From Corynebacterium lujinxingii (GTDB lineage Bacteria > Actinomycetota > Actinomycetes > Mycobacteriales > Mycobacteriaceae): 64,000 nt of DNA. Below, in pieces: positions 1 to 8,000 of the stretch (its first letter is position 1; each line of letters opens with the position of its first letter). The stretch lies in assembly GCF_014490555.1 (NCBI RefSeq), contig NZ_CP061032.1, positions 620,001 through 684,000 of the forward strand, read 5' to 3'. A program made the position numbers and the translations under genes. The notes beneath the pieces are model-generated. The model ran no database searches. It had not been told where the DNA came from and was given only the letters and a program-made list of their open reading frames with translations.

Positions 1-236
1 CAGTCCGCGCCGGGGCGGCGTTGGGAGACGTAGCGTACCGCGCCGATGTGGCCCGCGGCCTTCACGGCGCTTGCCGACGGCACCCCCGCCGAATAGTCCA
101 CCACCGTGCCAAGTACCCGGCGCTGCTGCGCCGCGGCGGCGGGGGAGAGGGCGGCGGTGGCGGCGCCAGCGGCGGCGGTGCCGGCAGCGACGGCGCCGGC
201 GGATTTGAGGAATGTGCGGCGATTAAAGGTATTCAC
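1..236 (-). CDS. Tat-exported DUF1906 (Rv2525c-like) protein, 3' part outside window
   Basis: The first 78 codons are present, starting from GTG at 236; the rest lies beyond base 1. The N-terminus has a twin-arginine signal: N-R-R-T-F-L-K at residues 5-11, then an Ala/Gly-rich hydrophobic stretch and a likely cleavage site near residue 36 (SPAAAAQ). The mature start, TVVDYSAGVPSASAVKAAG followed by VRYVSQRRPG, matches the opening of the DUF1906 glycoside-hydrolase-like domain of M. tuberculosis Rv2525c, a Tat substrate linked to the cell envelope. The family assignment is recognition from a short segment. The GTG is the only start that keeps the Arg pair close to the N-terminus; an ATG just upstream runs straight into a stop. 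Confidence 0.8.
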   Translation of the reverse strand, partial: MNTFNRRTFLKSAGAVAAGTAAAGAATAALSPAAAAQQRRVLGTVVDYSAGVPSASAVKAAGHIGAVRYVSQRRPGAD

Positions 237-252
237 ATGCGTCACTCTAGCC

Positions 253-951
253 TCAGTGGCCCACAACCACCATCCAAATGGCAACGAGGTGGCACACGGC
301 GGCCACAACGGTCGCGGTGTGGAAGTGCTCGTGGTAGCCGTAGTAGCGCGCGGAACGCCCTGGCCACTTGAAGCCGTACATCAGCGCGCCGAGCGTGTAG
401 ACCACCCCGCCGGCAAACAGCAGCCACACCACCGCGGGGCCGGTGGAGGTCCACAGCGTTGGCAAAAGCGGGACGATTATCCAGCCGAGTCCCACGTAGA
501 CCACGACGTCGAGCCACCGCGGGTGGTTGATCCACACCAGGTTGAGGATGGCCCCGCCGATGCCGCCCGCCCACGACACTGCGAGCATGATCGCGGCGGT
601 GCGTGGCTCGAAGGCGATCAGGCACAGCGGGGTGTAGGTGGCGGCGATGAACACCGAAATGGTGGCGTGGTCGGCCCGGCGCCACCACTGCACCGCCGCG
701 GGCGAGCGCCACGGCCACCGGTGGTACATCGCGGAGACGCCGAACAGCAGCACCACGCCGGCGCCGTAGATGGTTACGCCGAGCGCTTGCGGCCACGGCA
801 GGGTCATCCACCCGAACGTGATCAGCACGGCCGAGGAGATGGCAGAAAGGGCGGCGGCCACTAGGTGGAACCAGCCGCGTACGACTGGCCGGTCGCCGCG
901 GTCCGCGACCACGTAGGTGCGCTGGACTTGGCCGGTATTCAGGGCAGTCAT
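253..951 (-). CDS. trhA: Hemolysin III / TrhA family membrane protein (PAQR fold)
   Basis: The protein has 232 residues and about seven hydrophobic segments. It carries the PAQR/hemolysin III signature: F-H-L near residues 28-30, S-A-M-Y-H-R near 73-78, D-H-A near 94-96 and H-E-H-F-H near 207-211. These His and Asp residues form the metal site in the family. Bacterial members are called TrhA and have been linked to membrane-lipid homeostasis; the haemolysin name is historical. It is transcribed toward the DUF1906 gene, 16 bases downstream. The ATG at 951 gives the usual family length. A TACCCT hexamer lies 11 bases before it, so the mRNA leader is probably very short. Confidence 0.88.
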   Translation of the reverse strand: MTALNTGQVQRTYVVADRGDRPVVRGWFHLVAAALSAISSAVLITFGWMTLPWPQALGVTIYGAGVVLLFGVSAMYHRWPWRSPAAVQWWRRADHATISVFIAATYTPLCLIAFEPRTAAIMLAVSWAGGIGGAILNLVWINHPRWLDVVVYVGLGWIIVPLLPTLWTSTGPAVVWLLFAGGVVYTLGALMYGFKWPGRSARYYGYHEHFHTATVVAAVCHLVAIWMVVVGH

Positions 952-1071
952 GGACGCCTCGCAGGGTAGGGGGGCTTTTCGCTCAAACCCTACCGGACCG
1001 TAGGTTTCTGCGGAAGGGTGTGCGAGCCTGTTTTCGGAGTGCGCAATCGCTGCGGTACTCTTTACGCCATT

Positions 1072-1147
1072 GCCCTAGTAGCTCAGTGGATAGAGCACGG
1101 CTCTCCTAAAGCCGGTGTCGGAGGTTCGATTCCTCTCTGGGGCGCCA
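1072..1147 (+). tRNA. tRNA-Arg (anticodon CCT)
   Basis: A full cloverleaf can be folded. The acceptor arms are GCCCTAG and CTGGGGC (one G-U pair), the anticodon stem CGGCT/AGCCG encloses loop CTCCTAA, and the T arm contains GGTTCGATTCC. Loop positions 34-36 read CCT, which decodes AGG, a rare Arg codon in a high-GC genome. The 3' CCA is encoded (1145-1147). A TACTCT hexamer at 1056-1061 could be the -10 element. Confidence 0.96.
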
Positions 1148-1152
1148 TTGTC

Positions 1153-1193
1153 ATGAGTCGTGACATGCTTGACGTATGAGTCGCGACTTGCTG
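1153..1193 (+). repeat. Two 18-bp direct repeats with 23-bp period behind tRNA-Arg
   Basis: Bases 1153-1170 and 1176-1193 share 15 of 18 positions (ATGAGTCG-Y-GAC-W-TGCT-K). The second copy contains the perfect palindrome AGTCGCGACT (1179-1188). The pair lies between the tRNA end and the promoter of the flavoprotein gene, spaced about two helical turns, so a two-site operator is possible. No regulator can be named. Confidence 0.5.
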
Positions 1194-1211
1194 GGCGGAC
1201 CGGCATCCCAG

Positions 1212-1246
1212 TTGTTTTAATTCTGCGGCATCCTAGCATTGACGGC
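1212..1246 (+). promoter_or_regulatory. Leaderless promoter of the flavoprotein gene
   Basis: A -35-like TTGTTT (1212-1217), a 16-base spacer and TAGCAT (1234-1239) are followed after 7 bases by GTG 1247. Transcription would start at or next to the start codon. No ribosome binding site is seen. Confidence 0.55.
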
Positions 1247-2635
1247 GTGAAACCTCAGGCAGTTGTCGTCGGCGCCGGGCCCAATGGGCTCACCGCTGCC
1301 GCTCGTCTCGCGGCTCACGGGTGGCGAGTTGAGGTGCGCGAGCGCGCCGGCGAGGCCGGGGGTGCGGCTGCGACGCAGACGCTTGACGACGACACCCTGT
1401 CCGACCTCGGCGCCGCCTGCCACCCCTTCGGGGCAGCCAGCCCGGCCTTTCAGGCGCTGCGGTTGGAAGACTACGGGGTGCGCTGGCTGCGCGCGCCGTA
1501 CGAGATGGCTCACCCGCTCGACGGCAGCGCGGCGATGCTGGCGGGCACGCTGGAGGACACGGCGGCGGGGCTCGGCGCCGATGGCGGGGCATGGGAGCGG
1601 CTGCACCGTCCGGTTGTGGAGCATGTAGACGGCCTGCTCGGAGACGTGCTGGCGCCGCTGCCCCGTGTGCCCAGGCACCCGGTGGCGTTGGCACGGTTCG
1701 GCGCGCGCGGGCTGTGGCCGGCCACCGCGCTGGGGCGGGCTGCGTTTCGCACCGAGGAGGCGCGCGCCCTGTTCGCCGGCAGTGCGACGCACTCGATCAC
1801 CGCGCCGTCACGACCGTTCACCGGGGCGCTCGGCCTGCTGTTTGGGGCGCTCGGCATGACGCGAGGGTGGCCGGTGGCCGAGGGAGGCTCGGGTGCGGTC
1901 ACGGCGGCGCTGCGACGGATCGTCGAGGATCACGGCGGGGTGGTGCGCTGCGGCGATGAGGTCCGCGCGCTCCCGGAGGCGGACGCGGTGATTCTGAACC
2001 TCACTCCGGCACAGGTGCTTGCTCTCGACGGGGTTTCCCTTCCTACCCGCCGCGCCCGATCGATGCGCCGGTGGCGCTATGGCCCGGGCGTGCACAAGGT
2101 GGACTTCCTGCTCGATGCGCCGGTGCCGTGGTCCGATCCTCGGGTGGGCCGCGCGGCGACGGTGCACGTCGGCGGCACAGCGGGCGAGATCGTGCGGGCC
2201 GAGAACGCCGTAGCTAGGGGGCATATGCCCGAGCGGCCGTTCGTGATGGCAGCCCAGCAGTACGTCGCCGACCCCTCGCGCGGGCTGGTGCTGTGGACCT
2301 ACGCCCACGTCCCGCACGGCCACAGGGAGCGCTACCCCGGCGAGGTGGCGGAGAGGATTGCGAAGCAGATCGAGCGGTTCGCGCCGGGTTTTAGCGCGGT
2401 GGTTCGCGCCAAGATCGAAACACCCCCGCACGAGCTGGAAGCGTGGAACCCCAACCTCGTCGGCGGAGACATCGCCGGCGGCGCCATGGACGGGTCGCAG
2501 CTGCTCATGCGCCAGCCGCACCGGCTGCGCAAGGGGCTGTACATGGCTTCGGCGTCGACGGCCCCTGGCGCCGGGGTGCACGGTATGTCCGGGTGGTGGG
2601 CGGCCGAGGCCGCACTGAAAGACTTCGGCGGCTAA
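1247..2635 (+). CDS. FAD-dependent oxidoreductase, phytoene-desaturase-like
   Basis: The protein has 462 residues with an N-terminal dinucleotide fold, VVGAGPNGL (G9-x-G-x-x-G14), directly followed by TAAARLAAHGWRVEVRER, typical of the CrtI/COG1233 amine-oxidase-like flavoproteins. The C-terminal part ends in G-A-G-V-H-G-M-S-G, close to the FAD-binding C-terminal motif of these desaturases. No other carotenoid genes are adjacent, so the substrate is unknown. GTG 1247 is preferred over an in-frame ATG at 1160: the extra 29 residues would place a non-family sequence before the Rossmann motif, and a good -10 hexamer lies 7 bases before the GTG. The gene meets the mycoredoxin gene end to end. Confidence 0.8.
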   Translation: MKPQAVVVGAGPNGLTAAARLAAHGWRVEVRERAGEAGGAAATQTLDDDTLSDLGAACHPFGAASPAFQALRLEDYGVRWLRAPYEMAHPLDGSAAMLAGTLEDTAAGLGADGGAWERLHRPVVEHVDGLLGDVLAPLPRVPRHPVALARFGARGLWPATALGRAAFRTEEARALFAGSATHSITAPSRPFTGALGLLFGALGMTRGWPVAEGGSGAVTAALRRIVEDHGGVVRCGDEVRALPEADAVILNLTPAQVLALDGVSLPTRRARSMRRWRYGPGVHKVDFLLDAPVPWSDPRVGRAATVHVGGTAGEIVRAENAVARGHMPERPFVMAAQQYVADPSRGLVLWTYAHVPHGHRERYPGEVAERIAKQIERFAPGFSAVVRAKIETPPHELEAWNPNLVGGDIAGGAMDGSQLLMRQPHRLRKGLYMASASTAPGAGVHGMSGWWAAEAALKDFGG

Positions 2636-2920
2636 CTACTCCTCGCCGGTGAGTTCGCGCAGCTTGGCGCGTACGGCGGAGGCCTCCGGGTTGGTGGCGT
2701 GGGTGCCGTCGGAGTAGAGCACGGTGGGCACGATGCGGTTGCCGTCGTTGACGGACATGATCCACTCGTTGACCTCGTCCATGCCGCCAGCTTCGACGTC
2801 GACGAGGTCGTAGGGGGTTTCGGTGCGGTCGAGGCGCTCGCGCAGTTTGCGGCAGAACGGGCACCAGTCGGCGGCGAAAATAGTCACAGCGGCGTTGGTT
2901 TCGGGGGTTTTCACAGACAC
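2636..2920 (-). CDS. mrx1: Mycoredoxin / glutaredoxin-like protein
   Basis: The protein has 94 residues with a thioredoxin fold: VTIFAADWCPFCRKL carries the redox motif C20-P-F-C23, and the cis-proline region reads N-R-I-V-P-T-V. Actinobacteria use mycothiol instead of glutathione, and mycoredoxins of this length remove mycothiol from proteins. The second residue pair is PF where PY or GY is more usual; this should not abolish activity. It is the last gene of the minus-strand folA-thyA-cysQ group, one base after the folA stop. DHFR and ThyA next to it are not known partners, so the linkage is positional. Confidence 0.85.
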   Translation of the reverse strand: MSVKTPETNAAVTIFAADWCPFCRKLRERLDRTETPYDLVDVEAGGMDEVNEWIMSVNDGNRIVPTVLYSDGTHATNPEASAVRAKLRELTGEE

Positions 2921-2921
2921 G

Positions 2922-3410
2922 TCAGGCCCTTTCGAATCGTTGAAACTTGTAGCGCAGGCTTGTCGACGACTCCAGCCACCCGGTTTCTTCCACGAGGGTG
3001 AAGTCGTCGTCGATACGCGGTGCGTAGACGGCGTTGGAGACGGGCACGTCGGGGTGGACGTCGATAAGCGTGCGCTCGATGACGTCGACCTCGTCGAGGG
3101 TGGCGGCGTAAACCTGGGCGCCGCCGATGATCCACGCGTCCGCGGAGAGGTCGGGGATGTCGGCGACGACGGACGCGCCTTGCGACCAAGAGCCCGCCTC
3201 GCGCGAGGAGATCACGATGTTTTTGCGCCCCGGCAGCGGCTTGATCGGCAGGGATTCCCAGGTGCGGCGGCCCATGATGACGGGGTGGCCGCTGGTGATC
3301 TGCTTGAAGTGCTGTAGGTCTTCGGGCAGGTGCCAGGGCATGCCGACGCCGTCGCCGATGATGCCGTCGGTGCTTTGCGCCCAGATCGCGCCCAGGGTGG
3401 GACGCTGCAT
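2922..3410 (-). CDS. folA: Dihydrofolate reductase
   Basis: The enzyme reduces dihydrofolate to tetrahydrofolate with NADPH. The 162 residues show the family layout: DGIIGDGVGMPWHLPEDLQHFK (Met20-loop region and the P-W-x-L-P-E-D motif), HPVIMGRRTWESLP (NADPH-binding G-R-x-T-W-E-S), and DAWIIGGAQVYAATL. Start ATG 3410 overlaps the thyA stop by one base (TAATG), so translation is probably coupled. ThyA produces dihydrofolate, the FolA substrate, so the pair is a metabolic unit. Confidence 0.97.
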   Translation of the reverse strand: MQRPTLGAIWAQSTDGIIGDGVGMPWHLPEDLQHFKQITSGHPVIMGRRTWESLPIKPLPGRKNIVISSREAGSWSQGASVVADIPDLSADAWIIGGAQVYAATLDEVDVIERTLIDVHPDVPVSNAVYAPRIDDDFTLVEETGWLESSTSLRYKFQRFERA

Positions 3411-4207
3411 TAGACGCTCACCTCCGCCTTGATGGTGGGGTGGGGGTCGTAGCCTTCGACTTCGATGTCGTCGAAGGTGTAGTCGAACAGGGAAGCTGCC
3501 TTGTTCAGTTTGAGCTGCGGGTACGCGCGGGCGTCGCGGGAGAGCTGCTCGCGCACCTGGTCGACGTGGTTGTTGTAGATGTGGCAGTCGCCGCCGGTCC
3601 AGATCAGCTCGCCAACCTCAAGCCCCGCCTGCTGGGCAAACATGTGTGTCAGCAGCGCGTAGGAGGCGATGTTGAACGGCACGCCCAGGAACATGTCGGC
3701 GCTGCGCTGGTAGACCTGCATGGACAGGCGACCGTCGGCGACGTAGAGCTGGAACATCAGGTGGCACGGCATGAGCGCCATTTTGTCCAGCTCGGCAACG
3801 TTCCAGGCGGAGACAAGGTTGCGGCGCGAGTCCGGGTTGTGCTTCAGCGTCTCCAGCGCCTCGGCGATCTGGTCGATGTGCGCCCCGTCCGGGGTGGGCC
3901 AGGAGCGCCACTGCACGCCGTAGACCGGGCCGAGTTCGCCGTTGTCGTCGGCCCACTCGTTCCAGATGCGGATGCCGTTGTCCTGCAGCCAGCGCACGTT
4001 GGATTCACCGCGCAAAAACCACAGCAGCTCGCCGACGATGCCCTTGAAGAACACCTTCTTGGTGGTCAACAGCGGAAAGGACTCGGACAGGTCGTAGCGG
4101 ATCTGGCGGCCGAACACGCTGCGGGTGCCGGTGCCGGTGCGATCACCTTTGGCGGTGCCGTTGTCCAGCACGTCGCGCAGCAGGTCCTCGTAAGGCGTGT
4201 TGACCAT
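3410..4207 (-). CDS. thyA: Thymidylate synthase (ThyA type)
   Basis: The enzyme methylates dUMP to dTMP using methylene-tetrahydrofolate and releases dihydrofolate. The 265-residue protein contains the start motif Y-E-D-L-L, D-R-T-G-T-G-T (residues 22-28), the nucleophile in MALMPCHLMFQLYV (Cys148), and G-G-D-C-H-I-Y-N-N-H. Length equals the usual short ThyA. Start ATG 4207 directly touches the cysQ stop (TAA at 4210-4208), and the gene overlaps folA by one base. Confidence 0.97.
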   Translation of the reverse strand: MVNTPYEDLLRDVLDNGTAKGDRTGTGTRSVFGRQIRYDLSESFPLLTTKKVFFKGIVGELLWFLRGESNVRWLQDNGIRIWNEWADDNGELGPVYGVQWRSWPTPDGAHIDQIAEALETLKHNPDSRRNLVSAWNVAELDKMALMPCHLMFQLYVADGRLSMQVYQRSADMFLGVPFNIASYALLTHMFAQQAGLEVGELIWTGGDCHIYNNHVDQVREQLSRDARAYPQLKLNKAASLFDYTFDDIEVEGYDPHPTIKAEVSV

Positions 4208-4981
4208 TTACTTGGCCACCCCCTCGAAGGTGCCGTGCTCGTCGTGGTAGCGGGCGGCGGCGGCGAGGATGTCGTCGGCAAGTTCGGGGCGGCAAATGAG
4301 CATGTCTGGAATATAGGTGTCTTCGTTGTTGTAGTGAAGCGGGCTGCCGTCGAGGCGCGAGGCGTGCAGCCCGGCGGCGAGCGCGACGCCGACGGGGGCG
4401 GCCTGGTCCCACTCGTACTGGCCGCCGGCGTGGATGTAGGCGTCGTAGTCGCCGAGCAGCACGTGCATGGCTTTCGCGCCGGCGGAGCCGATCTGGGCGG
4501 TCTCGAACCCGATGGCGTCGGCGATGAAGCCTGCGACGGCGGGCGGGCGGTTGCGCGACATCGCCACCTTGCCGGCGAACGGCCCGGATACGTGGCGCAC
4601 GTCGGAGGATTTGAACACCACGCCGAGATCTGGCAGGCCGACGGCAGCGTGGGTGGGCACGCCCTTTTCGACGAGCGCGACGTGCACCGCCCAGTCTTGC
4701 CGGCCGGTCGCGAATTCTTTTGTGCCGTCGAGCGGGTCGACGATCCACACTCGGTCCTTGCTCAGGCGGGCCGGGTCGTCGGAGGCTTCCTCGGAGAGCA
4801 CTCCGTCGTCGGGGCGGTGCTGGGCGAGGACGCGTTCGATCCAGGCTTGGGCGAGGTCGTCACCGGTTTCGCCGAGTTCGCGGCCGCGCAGCAGCCCGAC
4901 GCCGCGGATGCCTTTGAGGATTTCGCCGGTGCCCTCGGCGATGAGGTTGGTCAGCCGGGAATCCGAGTACTGGGCAGTCAT
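4208..4981 (-). CDS. cysQ: 3'(2'),5'-bisphosphate nucleotidase CysQ-like, inositol monophosphatase fold
   Basis: The protein has 257 residues with the metal-dependent phosphatase motifs of the family: S-E-E-A-S-D-D near 63-69, VDPLDGTKEF near 81-90, and a late A-G-G-Q-Y-E-W-D-Q-A-A-P. CysQ removes the 3'-phosphate of PAP/PAPS; inositol-phosphatase activity cannot be excluded from sequence. ATG 4981 is supported by TAGGCT seven bases upstream (leaderless) and by a family-like beginning. Much longer upstream reading in this frame runs antisense through lhr and is not coding. It heads the operon cysQ-thyA-folA-mrx1. Confidence 0.88.
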   Translation of the reverse strand: MTAQYSDSRLTNLIAEGTGEILKGIRGVGLLRGRELGETGDDLAQAWIERVLAQHRPDDGVLSEEASDDPARLSKDRVWIVDPLDGTKEFATGRQDWAVHVALVEKGVPTHAAVGLPDLGVVFKSSDVRHVSGPFAGKVAMSRNRPPAVAGFIADAIGFETAQIGSAGAKAMHVLLGDYDAYIHAGGQYEWDQAAPVGVALAAGLHASRLDGSPLHYNNEDTYIPDMLICRPELADDILAAAARYHDEHGTFEGVAK

Positions 4982-5011
4982 GGCCACGAGCCTACCGCTA
5001 AGGTTGGCGTG
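4982..5011. promoter_or_regulatory. Divergent leaderless promoters cysQ / lhr
   Basis: On minus, TAGGCT (4994-4989) stands 7 bases before the cysQ ATG. On plus, TAAGGT (4999-5004) stands 7 bases before the lhr ATG at 5012. The whole intergenic space is 30 bases, so the two promoters cannot be occupied freely at the same time. Confidence 0.6.
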
Positions 5012-8000
5012 ATGACTGCGCCGATCCTGAACCGCTTCCACCCGCAGGTGGCCCAGTGGTTCGAGGACGTGTTCGCGGCGCCCACCGCGGTGCAGGAGCA
5101 GGCGTGGCGCGCGATTTCCGACGACGAGAACGCCCTGGTTGTCGCCCCCACCGGCTCCGGCAAGACGTTGGCCGCGTTTTTGTGGTCGCTGAACTCGCTG
5201 GTGGAGCGCGCCGGGCAGCAGGCCCTGCCGATCGACGGCGGGAACACCTCCACGCACGGCGGGGTGAAGGTGCTCTACATCTCGCCGCTGAAGGCGCTTG
5301 GCGTGGACGTGGAGAACAACCTGCGCGCGCCGCTCGCCGGCATTGCGCGGGTGGCGCAGCGGCTGGGCCGCGACATGCCGGACATTTCGGTGGGGGTGCG
5401 CTCGGGCGACACACCGCAGGCGGAGCGCACCCGGCAGACGCGCAAGCCGCCGGACATCCTGATCACCACGCCGGAGTCGCTGTATCTCATGCTCACCTCC
5501 AAGGCGGCGGGAATTCTGAAAACGGTGGACACGGTCATTGTCGACGAGATCCACGCCCTGGCCGGCACGAAGCGCGGCGTGCATCTTGCGCTCTCGCTCG
5601 AGCGGCTGCGCCGGCTGGCCGGCGATTTCCAGCGCATTGGGCTCTCTGCCACGGTGCGCCCGATCGAGGCGGTGGCAAACTTCCTCGGGCCGAAGACGAC
5701 GATCATCAACCCGCCGGCGGAGAAACGCTGGGAGCTCGACGTGCGCGTGCCCGTCGACGACATGTCGGACCTGCCCGTGCCCGAGGACGCCTCCACCATC
5801 GGCGACGCGGTCTTCGACGACGCGCTCACGCTTGACGACGACCCCCCGCCCGCCCCGCCCGGCGCCACCGCTTCCATCTGGCCGCACATCGAGCGCGCGG
5901 TGTACGACGAGGTGATGGCGCACCGCTCCACCATCGTGTTCGTGAACTCGCGGCGCACCGCGGAGCGGCTCACCAGCCAGATCAACGAGCTGTGGGCCAA
6001 GGAGCACGACCCGGAGGCGCTCTCGCCGCAGACGAGGCGGCCGCCCGCGCAGTTGATGAAGTCCGTCGACACCGCCGGGCACGCCGCGAACGTGATCGCG
6101 CGCGCCCACCACGGCAGTGTGAGCAAAGATGAGCGCGCCCAGACCGAAACGATGCTCAAGGAGGGCTCGCTGCGCGCGGTGGTGTCCACCTCCTCGCTGG
6201 AGTTGGGCATCGACATGGGGGCGGTGGACCTGGTGATACAGGTGGAGTCGCCGCCGTCGGTCGCCTCCGGCCTGCAGCGCGTGGGCCGTGCCGGGCACAC
6301 CGTGGGCGCTATCTCGGAGGGCACGTTCTACCCGAAGCACCGCGCCGACCTCGTGCAGACGGCGGTGACGGTGCCGCGGATGCGTGAAGGCCTCATCGAG
6401 GAGCTCCACACCCCGCGCAGCCCCCTGGACGTGCTCGCCCAGCAGACGGTCGCCGCGGTGGCGGTGGAAGACTTGGACGTCGATGAGTGGTACGACACGG
6501 TGCGCCGCGCCTGGCCGTACCGGGACTTGGCGCGCGAGGTGTTCGACTCGGTGATCGACCTGGTCATCGGCATCTACCCGTCGACCGACTTCGCCGAGCT
6601 GCGCCCCCGCGCCATCTTGGAGGGCTCGGTGTTGAAAGCCCGCCCCGGCGCGCAACGGGTCGCGGTGACCAACGCCGGCACCATCCCGGACCGCGGCATG
6701 TTCGGCGTGTTCTTGCTCGCAGGCGCCGAGGACAAGGCACCCCGCCGCGTCGGCGAGTTGGACGAGGAGATGGTCTACGAGTCCCGCGTCGGCGACGTGT
6801 TCACCCTCGGCGCGTCGTCGTGGCGCATCGAAAACATCACCCGCGACCAGGTCCAAGTCTCGCCCGCGCCGGGCCACACCGGCCGGCTGCCGTTCTGGAC
6901 CGGCGACGGGCTCGGCCGGCCGTATGAGTTGGGCAAGGCGGTGGGGGCGTTTCGTCGAGAAGCGAAAAGCTCCTTGGACAAGAGCCTGGACGAGCGCGCC
7001 CGCAGCAACCTGCTGCAATACCTCGAGGAGCAGGAGGAGGCCACCGGCATCCTCCCCGACGAGAGGACGCTGGTGCTCGAGCGCTTCACCGACGAGCTGG
7101 GGGACTGGCGCGTGGTGCTGCACACCCCCTTCGGCAAAGGCGTGAACGCGGCGTGGGCGCTGGCCACCGGTTGGCGGGTCGCGCAGGAGACCGGAATGGA
7201 CGCGCAGGCGGTGGCGGGCGACGACGGCATCGTGCTGCGCCTGCCGCAAGGTGATAAGGAACCGGACGGGGCGATCTTCCAATTCGACGCCGACGAGATC
7301 GCCGGCATCGTCACCGAGCAGGTGGGCAACTCCGCGCTGTTCGCCTCCAGGTTCCGCGAGTGCGCCGCCCGCGCCCTGTTGCTGCCGCGTCGCAATCCCG
7401 GCAAGCGCGCGCCCCTGTGGCAGCAGCGGCAGCGCGCCGAGCAATTGCTGGATGTGGCCCGCAACTATCCGTCGTTTCCCATCATCTTGGAGACGGTGCG
7501 CGAATGCCTCCAGGACGTCTACGACCTGCCGGCGCTGCAGGAGGTGATGCGCGACATCAACACGCGCCGGGTGCGCATCGCTGAGGTGACCACGGACCAG
7601 CCGAGCCCGTTCGCGTCGTCGCTGCTGTTCAACTACACCGGCGCGTTCATGTACGAGGGCGACACCCCGCTCGCGGAGAAGAGGGCCGCGGCGCTCTCGC
7701 TCGACCCGTCGCTGTTGGCCAAGTTGCTCGGCACCGTCGAGCTGCGCGAGCTGTTGGATCCCGACATCATCGCCGAGGTCGACGCGTCGCTGCGCCGGGT
7801 GGGCCGCGCCGAGACGAGCGAGCAGTTCGCCGACACCCTGCGCATCGTGGGGCCCGTGCCTATCGACGACCTCCCCACCTACACCTCAGTCCCCCTGGAG
7901 TCATTGGAGCAGGCGTTGGGGGCGCGCATGATGCGGGTGCGCATCGGCGGTCGCGAGCACGTCGCCCAGGTGCTCGACGCACCGCTTCTTCGCGACGGCC

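Noticed and set aside
3440..5011. In-frame upstream extension of lhr by more than 500 codons
   Set aside because: It runs antisense through thyA and cysQ, has no helicase homology, and lhr has a family-like start with a promoter at 5012.
4982..7444. Long minus-strand reading frame continuous with cysQ
   Set aside because: It is a codon-bias shadow of lhr; CysQ begins at ATG 4981 and has normal length.
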